From a virus, in IMG/VR virus record IMGVR_UViG_3300046002_005380, positions 1 through 31,793 of that record: a DNA stretch of 31,793 bases; one strand, 5' to 3'. The notes below the pieces were generated by a model, which was not told where the DNA came from, searched no databases, and was given only the letters and a program-made list of their open reading frames with translations. This document shows, one piece after another, positions 7,256 through 16,927 of the stretch. Position 1 is the stretch's first letter, and the number at the start of each line of letters is the position of its first letter. The translations under genes and the position numbers were made by a program.

Positions 7256-9142
7256 ATGAGTAAAAGAAGTAATTTAATTAGTAAGGACGTAAAATATGTA
7301 AATAAAGATTTCGGAGAATTCAGACAATCTTTAATAGATTTTTCTAGAAATTACTTTCCTGATACATATAATGATTTTAATGAAGCATCTCCTGGTATGA
7401 TGTTTATAGAACTCGCTTCTTATGTAGGAGATGTTCTATCATTTTATACCGATATTCAGTTAAGAGAATCTTTATTATCTACTGTACAAGAAAAGATTAA
7501 TTTATACAATATTGCGAATTCTTTAGGATTTAAGCCATCCTTAATTACAGGAGCTTCAGCAGATTTAGATATATACCAGATAGTACCTTCTACCGGAAAT
7601 GGGCCTAACAACAAACCTGATTTTAAATACGCTTTATCTATAGATTCAAATTTAGTAGCTACAAGCGGGGAAAATGTCACGTTCAGAACAATTGAATCTG
7701 TTGACTTTCGATATAGTTCCTCTTTAGACCCTACCGAAATATCCGTGTATTCTATTGATAATGCAGGAGAAGTAGAAAATTATCTATTCAGGAAAAAAGT
7801 AAAAGCAGTATCTGGAACTATTTTATCAAGACAATTTAGTTTTGCATCACCTAAACCTTATGATAAAATTACTTTACCGGAAACCAACGTTCTTGAAATA
7901 TTAAGTATAACAGATTCAGATGGAAATAAATGGTATGAAGTACCTTATTTAGCTCAAGACACCATACCTATTCCTGTACAAAACTTACCTCATAATGATC
8001 AAAATCTATCTCAATACAGAGACTCGGCACCTTATCTATTAACTTATTTACAAACGGAAAGAAGATTCGTAACTAGACTTAGACTAGACGATAGAACTGA
8101 AATACAATTTGGAGGTGGTGTTAGTAGTGAAGTTGATGAAGAAATCGTACCTAATCCTTTTAATGTAGGGTCCGGATTAAATTATTTTGAAAGAGTTGTT
8201 GATTTAAGTATATCCCCTGAAAATTTCTTGTACACAAAAACTTACGGTTCAGCTCCATCCAACACTACTCTTACAGTTCAATATACTATTGGCGGTGGCA
8301 TCCCAGATAACGTATCTGCAAACTCCATAACCACTATATCATCAATAAACGTACTAACTCCTTTAGGTGCTTTAGACCCTACTTTATATAATACATCTGT
8401 AGGCTCTCTTGTCATAAATAATCCAGAACCAGCTAGAGGAGGTATATCAGATAAGCCCATAGAAACTCTAAGAGAAGAAGCTATAAATCACTTTGCTTCT
8501 CAAAACAGAGCGGTAACGAAAGATGATTATATGGTCAGATGCTACACTTTGCCTCCTAAATTTGGAGCAATAGCTAAAGCACATATTGAAAGAGACGCAC
8601 AAACTAGAGCTTACGGAACTTTTGATTTTATTCCAAATCCATTATCACTTAATTTATATTTATTAGGATATGATAATAATAAGAATTTTACTCCTTTAAA
8701 CATGGCAGTAAAAATGAATCTTAAAAATTATCTACTACAATACAGAATGTTAACTGACGCTATAAATATAAGGGATGCTTTTATTATAAACATAGCCATA
8801 AGTTTTGAAATATTAACATCTGCTACATATAATTCAAATGAAGTTCTTTTACAATGCTTATCTAATCTTAGAGATTATTTTTCTAATGATAAAATGCAGA
8901 TAGGTCAACCTATTTATATAAGTGAGGTTATGTGCTTAATCAAAGATGTACAGGGAGTGAAAAATATACTAGCATTTGATATACATAATAAATACAAGGA
9001 AGATGAAGGATATTCCGGTAATTACTATGATATAGCTACGGCAACTAGAAACAATATTTTATATCCCGCATTAGATCCTTCGATTTTTGAAGTTAAGTAT
9101 AAGAACAGAGACATATTAGGAAGAGTAGTAAATTTAACATAA
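7256..9142 (+). CDS. gp6: baseplate wedge protein, T4 gp6-like (baseplate J family)
   Basis: The 628-residue protein begins with a V-N-K-D-F-G-E-F-R-Q-S-L-I-D-F segment and then E-A-S-P-G-M-M-F-I-E-L-A-S-Y-V-G-D, followed by helices ending in A-N-S-L-G-F-K-P (residues about 15-92), as in gp6. Around residues 394-448 it has A-R-G-G-I-S-D-K-P-I-E-T-L-R-E-E-A and then N-R-A-V-T-K-D-D-Y, the core of the baseplate J family. T4 gp6 is 660 residues. gp6 dimers form the inner ring that ties the wedges together. It lies directly after gp25 (2 bp) and ends 1 bp before the next gene, consistent with one transcript for the baseplate. Confidence 0.93.
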   Translation: MSKRSNLISKDVKYVNKDFGEFRQSLIDFSRNYFPDTYNDFNEASPGMMFIELASYVGDVLSFYTDIQLRESLLSTVQEKINLYNIANSLGFKPSLITGASADLDIYQIVPSTGNGPNNKPDFKYALSIDSNLVATSGENVTFRTIESVDFRYSSSLDPTEISVYSIDNAGEVENYLFRKKVKAVSGTILSRQFSFASPKPYDKITLPETNVLEILSITDSDGNKWYEVPYLAQDTIPIPVQNLPHNDQNLSQYRDSAPYLLTYLQTERRFVTRLRLDDRTEIQFGGGVSSEVDEEIVPNPFNVGSGLNYFERVVDLSISPENFLYTKTYGSAPSNTTLTVQYTIGGGIPDNVSANSITTISSINVLTPLGALDPTLYNTSVGSLVINNPEPARGGISDKPIETLREEAINHFASQNRAVTKDDYMVRCYTLPPKFGAIAKAHIERDAQTRAYGTFDFIPNPLSLNLYLLGYDNNKNFTPLNMAVKMNLKNYLLQYRMLTDAINIRDAFIINIAISFEILTSATYNSNEVLLQCLSNLRDYFSNDKMQIGQPIYISEVMCLIKDVQGVKNILAFDIHNKYKEDEGYSGNYYDIATATRNNILYPALDPSIFEVKYKNRDILGRVVNLT

Positions 9143-9143
9143 A

Positions 9144-10268
9144 ATGCAGTATTCAGTATATCCGATAAGAGATGCCACTATATATGAAGGAAAACCTGAT
9201 TTAAATTCAGGTTTGGATTCAATAATAGAGTTAGAAAAAATATCTCATAATGTTGCAGATGCTAGTGATATTTACTATAATTACAATTATAATTCTAGGA
9301 TATTGCTTCAAATAGATTCTATCGAAATAAATAAGTTAATTCAAAATGGAACTATAGGAAGGTCAAGCAAATATTATTTAAATTTATTTTCTGCACAAGC
9401 TGATAATTTAGCCTTATCTTACTCTTTATACGCATATCCTGTTAGTGAATCTTGGAGTCAGGGAAAAGGATATTATAACTCGTCTCCTCAAATAAAAGAG
9501 GGAGTTTCGTGGACTTATAGAAATGGCTCTTTTGGTATGACAGGCAAACAGTGGACTTCCGGTTCATTTGTTGCAGGAACTACCGGTTCATACGTAACAC
9601 AAAAAGGAGGTGGCTCTTGGTATTATCAAAGTGGTTACGTTGCATCTCAATCTTTTGACCAAGAAAGTCCAGATGTGAGAATGGACATTACTAACATTGT
9701 TCATAAATGGATTTCAGGTTCTATTCCCAATAATGGTCTTATCATAAAAAGAAGTGATAATGATGAAAAAAGTTGTGATGTGATGGGATCAGTCAAATTT
9801 TTCAGCAGGGAAACTAATACTATATTCATTCCAAGATTAGACATTGTATGGAATGATGCAGAATTCTCAGGACTGTCTTCATTTGCTCAAGTACCTAACG
9901 AAGATTTCATACTACATTTCAAAAATAAGAAAGCATCTTATTACCCAACAGATAAAACAAAGTTTAGATTCTTAGTACGAGATAGAATCCCAGTTAAAAC
10001 ATATTCTACATCCTCAAATTACATTTCAAGTAAAAGATTGCCAACATCTTCTTATTATGCAATACAAGATGAACAAACATCTATGTACGTTGTTCCATTT
10101 GATGACAGGAATGTAATAAGCTGTGATACTAAAGGAAATTATTTTAAAGTAAATTTTAATACATTTCTTCCAAATAGATATTATAAAGTTCTAATTAAAG
10201 TGAAGATGGATGGAGGAGACATTGAAAAAACAATTGATGATTCTATATATTTTAAAGTTAGCAAATAG
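9144..10268 (+). CDS. virion structural protein with DNRLRE-like domain
   Basis: The 374-residue protein opens with Y-P-I-R-D-A-T-I-Y-E-G and N-S-G-L-D-S-I-I-E-L, the entry motif of DNRLRE-type beta-sandwich domains. Later parts fit that fold (a Ser/Trp/Tyr-rich middle, then R-M-D-I-T-N-I-V-H-K-W-I-S-G and G-L-I-I-K near residues 185-205). The last 110 residues look like a separate beta domain. Such domains are common in surface and carbohydrate-binding proteins. Its place directly after gp6 suggests an outer baseplate component. The TAG stop overlaps the GTG start of the next gene by one base. Confidence 0.7.
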   Translation: MQYSVYPIRDATIYEGKPDLNSGLDSIIELEKISHNVADASDIYYNYNYNSRILLQIDSIEINKLIQNGTIGRSSKYYLNLFSAQADNLALSYSLYAYPVSESWSQGKGYYNSSPQIKEGVSWTYRNGSFGMTGKQWTSGSFVAGTTGSYVTQKGGGSWYYQSGYVASQSFDQESPDVRMDITNIVHKWISGSIPNNGLIIKRSDNDEKSCDVMGSVKFFSRETNTIFIPRLDIVWNDAEFSGLSSFAQVPNEDFILHFKNKKASYYPTDKTKFRFLVRDRIPVKTYSTSSNYISSKRLPTSSYYAIQDEQTSMYVVPFDDRNVISCDTKGNYFKVNFNTFLPNRYYKVLIKVKMDGGDIEKTIDDSIYFKVSK

Positions 10269-12382
10269 TGGAAGAAAATAATATCATAAATATACATAGA
10301 TTATCAGATCCAAATAATAGAAGATCAGGCCCTAACTTATCTACTGGAGAATATACCTATTTAAATGGAGACATCTATAAAGGTCAATATCATGTGGATG
10401 AGTATGGAAAATACATGTCTGGAAGATTTACTACAGAAGAATCTAAAGAATTAATAAAAATTGGAGATGCATTAGATGTAAATAATAAATTAGAAATATC
10501 TCTTCCCGTCCCAAAAAATAAAATTAATACATCTAGCGAAAAGGACGACTACGTAAATTATAAGATTGTTAGAAGATATGAAGGAAATGTAGAAAAAGTC
10601 ATATTTGGAACAATAAAAGAAAGAGTACCTGAAATAGAAGGACAAAATAAAAACAGATATTCCACAGAAGATATAAACAAAGCAAATAAACCAAAATTAA
10701 AAGTAAATCTTAAGGGGATAAAATACGTGCCTATAAGTTATAAATTACAAGGAACTACTTTGTCTGTAGATCCGGGATATTATTTTATTAGACCTGAAAA
10801 AGTTATTGTTTCTGACTTTATACTTTCTAAGGTAATTGATGCAAATTTTAATTATTTCATTGGAGTTAATAATCAAGCATTAACAGATATTTCGATATGT
10901 CTTATACCTAACAATGAGACATTAGAAGTTATGATGTTTGAAAGAAATAAAACATATAACGACGTAATATCCATTGAACGAATAGATTTTTCTGAATTAT
11001 CTGCTTATCCTTTAGGAACCTTTGTTAAAATTGCTGAAGTTGGGGCGAGACCTTTAGAAGATTATACTTGCTATTTTATAAACACTAATAACAATGGGAA
11101 TTGTACTGACTTATCTACATCTTGGACACCTGCTATTAGGAAAAAAGTAAGAAATATTATAGATCCTGTTGTTCCAATTATTAATAACGTTCCTTCCACA
11201 ATAGTTAATAATATACCTATTCCTGGCTTAGATGGTAAAGATGGTAAAGACGGTAGAGATGGTTTAGATGGAGGTAGTGGACCTGCTGGACCTGCGGGAG
11301 CTGCTGGACCTGCGGGAGCTGCTGGTAAAGATGGAAAAGATGGAGCTGCGGGACAAAATGGTCAGCCCGGACAAAATGGAGCTAACGGACTACCCGGACA
11401 AAATGGTCAGCCGGGACAAAATGGACAACCCGGAGGATTAGGCCCTCAAGGACCCGCTGGACCAACTGGAGCATCTGGAACTAATTCAATTTGCCCGGAA
11501 TGCCCTAAAGATGGGACTACAACTACTAGCACTACTTCTACTACTAGTACTACCACTACTAGCACTACTACAATAAATGTAGGAACAGGTGGTAATACAG
11601 GAGGTGGCACTAGCGGAGGAACAGGAGGAGGAACAGATACTGGAGGAGGAACAGGACCTGATACCGGCGGTGATACAGGAGGTGGAATAGGAGGTACTAG
11701 CACAGGAGCAGGAAATAAATACTGGCGAATGATTCCTTGTAATTCAAATACTATACTAGGGTATATCGCCACACAACCTAAGGCTAATCAAATTTATTAC
11801 AGCTCTACAAAACGTCTTTTCTATTACTGGGATGAATTAGAACCAAATTTCTACCCTACCACACTAGACATAACAATACTTACCGATTTACTTGAAATCA
11901 AAGGAGTTACAAATTGTCCTGGTATTGGAGGAGGAACCCCTGGTGGGGGAACTACCGGAGGTGGTGGTGGAGACACTAATAAAATAGTAATATACGAACT
12001 TGTATCTTGTACTGACGAAAACGATAAAATATACACTTCTTTAAGTATAGGTAGTATTAATCAAATATGCACTTTATTTTTAAATAGTGGAAATAAGAGC
12101 TACCAATACAGAGGTAATTCTGCTCTTGTAGATAGAAATCAAGCTCCTCCTTTGGTTACTGTTTTCATAGATTTAAATAATTTTAATTGCCCTACAGTAG
12201 GAACTCCAGGAGGAGGGGCCGGTGGGGGTCAAGATAATAGCCCTATAGATACTAGAGGACTAGGACGAGGCACGCCAGGAAATACGATAGACTTTATAGG
12301 TTATCCTAGTATTAGTATGAATACAGGTGATGATGGTACAGGCGGTGGAGGTACTATTGATCCTCCATACTATCGAGTTTAG
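10268..12382 (+). CDS. MORN/collagen-like baseplate or tail protein with Cys-bounded modules
   Basis: This 704-residue protein starts at GTG 10268. Residues 25-50 hold a MORN-like unit (G-E-Y-T-Y-L-N-G-D-I-Y-K-G-Q-Y-H). A beta-rich region follows to about 310. Then come a collagen-like tract (320-405, first Gly-Lys-Asp and Gly-Pro-Ala, later Gly-Gln-Asn triplets), a Cys-x-x-Cys, a Thr/Ser run (417-435), and two modules bounded by cysteines (Cys491 to Cys550 and Cys581 to Cys641) joined by Gly/Thr/Pro linkers. The modules end in N-C-P, as does one in the gene at 18758. The MORN-like start resembles proteins beside gp6 in related phages. I infer a baseplate-attached fibre whose tip carries small binding modules. 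Confidence 0.75.
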   Translation: MEENNIINIHRLSDPNNRRSGPNLSTGEYTYLNGDIYKGQYHVDEYGKYMSGRFTTEESKELIKIGDALDVNNKLEISLPVPKNKINTSSEKDDYVNYKIVRRYEGNVEKVIFGTIKERVPEIEGQNKNRYSTEDINKANKPKLKVNLKGIKYVPISYKLQGTTLSVDPGYYFIRPEKVIVSDFILSKVIDANFNYFIGVNNQALTDISICLIPNNETLEVMMFERNKTYNDVISIERIDFSELSAYPLGTFVKIAEVGARPLEDYTCYFINTNNNGNCTDLSTSWTPAIRKKVRNIIDPVVPIINNVPSTIVNNIPIPGLDGKDGKDGRDGLDGGSGPAGPAGAAGPAGAAGKDGKDGAAGQNGQPGQNGANGLPGQNGQPGQNGQPGGLGPQGPAGPTGASGTNSICPECPKDGTTTTSTTSTTSTTTTSTTTINVGTGGNTGGGTSGGTGGGTDTGGGTGPDTGGDTGGGIGGTSTGAGNKYWRMIPCNSNTILGYIATQPKANQIYYSSTKRLFYYWDELEPNFYPTTLDITILTDLLEIKGVTNCPGIGGGTPGGGTTGGGGGDTNKIVIYELVSCTDENDKIYTSLSIGSINQICTLFLNSGNKSYQYRGNSALVDRNQAPPLVTVFIDLNNFNCPTVGTPGGGAGGGQDNSPIDTRGLGRGTPGNTIDFIGYPSISMNTGDDGTGGGGTIDPPYYRV
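11225..11482 (+). repeat. collagen-like Gly-X-Y tract
   Basis: About 29 uninterrupted Gly-X-Y triplets (residues 320-405). The first part is charged (Gly-Lys-Asp, Gly-Arg-Asp), the middle is Gly-Pro-Ala/Gly-Ala-Ala with a duplicated 18-base unit, and the last part is Gly-Gln-Asn/Gly-Gln-Pro. Proline occurs in both X and Y positions, unlike the tract at 29541. Confidence 0.88.
11516..11572 (+). repeat. Thr/Ser low-complexity run
   Basis: Nineteen consecutive codons for Thr or Ser, built from act/acc/aca and agc/agt/tct triplets, form a linker between the collagen-like tract and the Gly-rich region. A related Thr run lies in the gene at 18758 (around 20150-20190). Confidence 0.85.
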
Positions 12383-12430
12383 ATATTGTTCAAATAGTAA
12401 GAATAATTAAAATTAATTTAATAATCAGAT

Positions 12431-15400
12431 ATGATAGATAGATTCATAAATAAAGATAAAATAAAGGATTCGTCATCATTAATTGAAGGAGTATCATTTG
12501 ATTATGAGCCATTCATGAGTCTAGACATATCGAAAGCAATAGTAGATGAAATAAAAAATCCATTCTCCATAGATTCTCATGTTTATAATACAAGTTATGA
12601 TTTAATTAAGTCAGCTTATAATATAAGAAATGATTTTGATTCTACTTATGATGATATAAATTTTGATGTATGTAAATTATTTTTTGATTCAGAAATATTT
12701 GAGGGAACCTATAAAATTTGTTTTAACTTTCTTTATAATATTTTTGGAAACATAGATAATCAGTATTTTTATATTCAAGAAATTAGTCCGGACGAGTTAG
12801 AATTAAAATTAGCTATAAGGCCTACATACTTAAAAAATAACCCAGACGTAATAGAGAAATTAAAATTATTTAAAAATAAAGTCTCTTATTTAAGAACTTT
12901 AGGATTTATTAATAACATTGTTTTAAATTTAGGAGAAAATAAAATTTACTCCATTATAAACATAAAAGTAGATTGTGATAATGAGTATGTTATTTACGTT
13001 AAGTTATTAAAACCTATAGAAAATTTAAAAACAGGAAATCTATTACATATATGTTATAAAGTAGCAGAAGATTATTTTGATTCGTTTACTGTTACTTCCC
13101 CAGAAATAGTTAGTGAACCTAGAACTCTAACACCTAATTATTCTATAAATACTCCAAGTGGTGAATCTACTAATTATAATACATGGAATAGTTTGCTCCC
13201 TTCTAAAGACGAGAACATTTATCATTATTGGGATACTCTGCTAGATTCAAATTACGAAACAGCTAATACAATTATAAATAGAGTTATATCATCGTCAGCT
13301 TCCGTTCCTTTAAATATAGATTACTCTGTTTTTTCTAATTTTGTATTTTACGGATCAGCACAAGAAAGATTAAAAAACTATAATTACAAACTACAATTAA
13401 TTGAATTTTACAATAGTCAAAGTAATGCAATAAAATCAAGTAATTCTTCAGGAAGTAATTTTGGTATTGCCGACCATAATAAAATAGTAAAACGATCTTA
13501 TCAAGTTAAAAATAGTTTTGACGAATTTGAGAATTATCTATATTATTCTTCGGGAAGTATTTTTTCTTATGACATAACAGGTAGTATTACTCCCGCGCCT
13601 AAATACATAGCTCAAAATAAGTATTATAATTATCATATAACATCTTCTGCTTATAATTATTGGTATTCATCATCTTTGTCTAAAGCTAGAAAATTTGATA
13701 GTACAAACTACAATACATTATATGAAGCAACTCCGGGTCATATTGTTAATGATTCAGACAACTCAGAATATTTTGTTTTCCTTGATATGATAGGTCAGCA
13801 TTTTGATAATTTATATGCTTTCACTAAAGAATTAACATCCATTCACAGGAGAGATGAACACCCTAAAAGAGGTATTCCTAATGAACTTCTTAAAACTTAT
13901 GCAAAATCTTTAGGTTGGGAGGTAAATAATGGATATCAACTTAGTAATCTTTGGTTATATAAGTTAGGTACGGATAATACAGGGAGTTTTTTAGAGATAG
14001 GTACTTTAGCCTCTCAAGCACATGAATATTTAACACATCAAATTTGGAGAAGAATAGTAAATAACATACCTACTCTTTTAAAAACAAAAGGTACAGAGCG
14101 AAGTCTAAAATCTCTTCTTTCTATATATGGTATTCCTCAAACTTTGATTAGTATCAAGGAGTATGGTGGAGCAAGACCTCCTAAATATAATCCTACTCAT
14201 AAAAGTTACAGGTATCAATACTTGTTAAAATTTGATGGCAATCAATTTGTTAAAATTCCGTGGGGACAATCTATATCTCCTAACGAAAATCAAGTATCTG
14301 CTCCTAGAGTTTCCGAATTTAGATTTAATACAACGAATTCATCTAGCCTTAGTATGAGTTTATGGTCTATAGAGGATTCTAAAAATAGTAATAAAGTATA
14401 TAATAATTTAGAATTAGTAAGTTACAGATCTTTTTCAACTTCATCAAGGAGTGGTAGTTATGCTTATGGATTCTTAAGATATAGGAACGCACAAAGCACA
14501 TCTAATTCAACATCTTCTTTCTCTATAAAAACAATACAATCTAAATACTATCCATTTTTTGATGGAGACGCTTGGAATGTTAGGATATATACGGATAGAA
14601 ACATAACAAACACTAAAAAAACAGGTTCTATACATATTGAGTGGAAAAAATCTAGTGGTAATTTTGAAAATTGGATTAGTTTTTCCGGTTCCATGATTGT
14701 TACTTCTTCTTCTGATATTTCCTTCTCTTGGGGTTCTACTAGTTCTTTATCTACGCCTCATAACATAATATTAGGCGGATCTACGGGCAGTCAATATGCA
14801 GGAGTTAGATCAAGTAGATATAGAGGATTCTTACAAGCGTATAAAGACTACAGCGACATATATTCAGAAAAAGTATTTGAGGAACATACACTAAACCCAG
14901 CGGCTTATCATGGTTCTTCATACACAGCATCTTTTGACACATTAAATAGATTCTATCCAATGGGTGTAGATGCTCTTAGATACGATCATTCTACTTATAG
15001 ATTCGTATCTTCTAGTCACCCTAACCGAATAAAATCACAATATACTACCGCTAGTTTCATAGGATTCTCCGGGTCTCAAGAAAACCAGTATAAACCTTAT
15101 TCAGAAATTTATTATAGTTACTCACCCTCTATAGGAGCAAGTGTTATAAAAAGTGATAAAATACGAATAGAAGAATCCTTTTACACTAATCAATTATCTC
15201 CGGAAAAAAGAGTACAGATAAATACTTTTGATACAGACCCTGTTGATTCAAATAAATTAGCCGTAGTATTTAGTCCAACAGATCAAGTAAATAGAGATAT
15301 ATCAAATCAATATGGAGGTATAGATTTAGATAATTTAATTGGTGATCCTTCTGACTTATATAGAGACGAATATAATAACCTTAGATTAAATAGAGAGAAT

Positions 15401-16888
15401 TATTGGAAGAAGTATAAGAATAGAAACAATTATAATAAATACATAGAAATATTTTCGCTCTATGATTATTCTATATTTGAGCAGATAAAACAATTAGTTC
15501 CTGCTAGAGCAAATCTTATAGCAGGTATTTTATTGGAGGAAAATATATTAGAAAGGGCTAAAGTCGCAAGAAAAAACCCTTCTATGACTAACCCACAATA
15601 CGAAAAGACTATTATAAAAACCGATAGTCAAGTAGGAGAATATATTTTATACACAGGATCTATAAGTTATGCACCTCCGGTAGATATATCACATAAAAAA
15701 TATACATCATCCTTAGATTTTAACATATTACCTGATTTTGAGCAAATAAAATACAGCACAAATACGGATATGCCTCCTGATTTAGAATTAGAGTACAGGA
15801 AATATAATTCAGAATTGCCAGTAAATGTAACTCCAGATTTTAAACATGAAAAAATAACATCTACTTTAAATTATTATGATGGATATTCTTTGTTATTTTC
15901 TGATTTAGATTCTCACAAAGTTAATCAAAATGGAAAATTATATGAATTCGGCGGGGAAACATACTTGTACAAATATGAAAATCTAATGGACACCCTAGAA
16001 ATGAATAGGGACATGTCAAATATATATTCTATTTCAGATTTAGGAACATTAGAACATGTAAGAGGTAATATTAATCTACTCAATACAAATGAAGAAAATG
16101 ATATTAATTCAAACATGGAATCATTATACTATTTTGATGATGATAGAAATTTAATTGAATCATACGCAACTTTAAATAGACATTTATCGTTTATAGGAGA
16201 TGTGTTGCATGTTAGCGGATCTACAGAAGAGAATATAGCATATAGATTTAAAAGAAATGGAACATATAAAGATAGAATACTAAATAGAAGAAAGATTATT
16301 TTTTATGATGGAAACACAAATGTAATATCAAATGATTTTAAATTGGATTCATCATGTTATAAGATAGAAAATATAGTGGGTAAAGTTACTAATTTCAATA
16401 TCGATAATTTTTACAATGACAATAACTCATACAATTATGTTTTGTCATCTAGTTTCCATAATTTTAATTCTACATTGACTAAATTACAACTGAAAGAATA
16501 TTTATATAAGAATGAATATGTAATAAATGATGCTGGAAATATTTATAGGAATAAATTGTATGTTACTCAATCTATTATAGAATCTGAAAGAACTAATTTA
16601 AAATATAAAAAAGTAGTATATCATTACTCATCTAGCACCGCCGTAAATTATTCTTCACAATATCAAAAAAATCTAAATCTAGCGACATTGATAAGCACAC
16701 AAAATTATTATTCATCTTCTCTAGTTCCTACTAATTACCAATACGTTGAAGACTCTGTACCTAATAGGCTTAGATTTATTGGATGCAAATTAACTGGATT
16801 AGATTTTAATGTAGATACAACAGATACCATTGACGGTGGACCTGTTATAGAATACAGAGAAGTTAGCGCAAATCAAATAATAGTGTAA
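12431..16888 (+). CDS. large tail/baseplate protein with lectin-like insert
   Basis: At 1485 residues this is the largest complete protein here. Around residues 451-590 it resembles a tail protein I/gp7-type baseplate segment: F-D-N-L-Y-A-F-T-K-E-L, then a helix with N-I-P-T-L-L-K-T-K-G-T-E-R-S and Y-G-I-P-Q-T-L and K-E-Y-G-G. Residues about 593-815 look like a LamG/concanavalin-type beta-sandwich. Near 1020-1050 is V-P-A-R-A-N-L-I-A-G-I-L-L-E, a motif I know from large virion proteins of T4-like phages. Residues about 1085-1150 hold imperfect repeats of roughly 16-19 residues. By position it fits the wedge gp7 role (T4 gp7 is 1032 residues), but that is inference. A 48-bp AT-rich gap precedes the ATG. 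Confidence 0.75.
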   Translation: MIDRFINKDKIKDSSSLIEGVSFDYEPFMSLDISKAIVDEIKNPFSIDSHVYNTSYDLIKSAYNIRNDFDSTYDDINFDVCKLFFDSEIFEGTYKICFNFLYNIFGNIDNQYFYIQEISPDELELKLAIRPTYLKNNPDVIEKLKLFKNKVSYLRTLGFINNIVLNLGENKIYSIINIKVDCDNEYVIYVKLLKPIENLKTGNLLHICYKVAEDYFDSFTVTSPEIVSEPRTLTPNYSINTPSGESTNYNTWNSLLPSKDENIYHYWDTLLDSNYETANTIINRVISSSASVPLNIDYSVFSNFVFYGSAQERLKNYNYKLQLIEFYNSQSNAIKSSNSSGSNFGIADHNKIVKRSYQVKNSFDEFENYLYYSSGSIFSYDITGSITPAPKYIAQNKYYNYHITSSAYNYWYSSSLSKARKFDSTNYNTLYEATPGHIVNDSDNSEYFVFLDMIGQHFDNLYAFTKELTSIHRRDEHPKRGIPNELLKTYAKSLGWEVNNGYQLSNLWLYKLGTDNTGSFLEIGTLASQAHEYLTHQIWRRIVNNIPTLLKTKGTERSLKSLLSIYGIPQTLISIKEYGGARPPKYNPTHKSYRYQYLLKFDGNQFVKIPWGQSISPNENQVSAPRVSEFRFNTTNSSSLSMSLWSIEDSKNSNKVYNNLELVSYRSFSTSSRSGSYAYGFLRYRNAQSTSNSTSSFSIKTIQSKYYPFFDGDAWNVRIYTDRNITNTKKTGSIHIEWKKSSGNFENWISFSGSMIVTSSSDISFSWGSTSSLSTPHNIILGGSTGSQYAGVRSSRYRGFLQAYKDYSDIYSEKVFEEHTLNPAAYHGSSYTASFDTLNRFYPMGVDALRYDHSTYRFVSSSHPNRIKSQYTTASFIGFSGSQENQYKPYSEIYYSYSPSIGASVIKSDKIRIEESFYTNQLSPEKRVQINTFDTDPVDSNKLAVVFSPTDQVNRDISNQYGGIDLDNLIGDPSDLYRDEYNNLRLNRENYWKKYKNRNNYNKYIEIFSLYDYSIFEQIKQLVPARANLIAGILLEENILERAKVARKNPSMTNPQYEKTIIKTDSQVGEYILYTGSISYAPPVDISHKKYTSSLDFNILPDFEQIKYSTNTDMPPDLELEYRKYNSELPVNVTPDFKHEKITSTLNYYDGYSLLFSDLDSHKVNQNGKLYEFGGETYLYKYENLMDTLEMNRDMSNIYSISDLGTLEHVRGNINLLNTNEENDINSNMESLYYFDDDRNLIESYATLNRHLSFIGDVLHVSGSTEENIAYRFKRNGTYKDRILNRRKIIFYDGNTNVISNDFKLDSSCYKIENIVGKVTNFNIDNFYNDNNSYNYVLSSSFHNFNSTLTKLQLKEYLYKNEYVINDAGNIYRNKLYVTQSIIESERTNLKYKKVVYHYSSSTAVNYSSQYQKNLNLATLISTQNYYSSSLVPTNYQYVEDSVPNRLRFIGCKLTGLDFNVDTTDTIDGGPVIEYREVSANQIIV

Positions 16889-16905
16889 AATATTATATTT
16901 CAAAG

Positions 16906-16918
16906 TATTTATTATAAA
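16906..16918 (+). promoter_or_regulatory. TATTTATTATAAA motif before a start codon
   Basis: Second exact copy of the 13-base word also found at 6323-6335. Here it ends 9 bp before the ATG at 16928. It is a candidate late promoter or processing element, unproven because of the high AT content. Confidence 0.2.
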
Positions 16919-16927
16919 ACAAACAAA

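Noticed and set aside
10266-10268. TAG recoded as an amino acid, joining genes across TAG stops (3113, 10266, 12380)
   Set aside because: The long genes have no internal TAG, reading through each TAG adds only one to seven codons before TAA, and the downstream gene at 10268 is in another frame.
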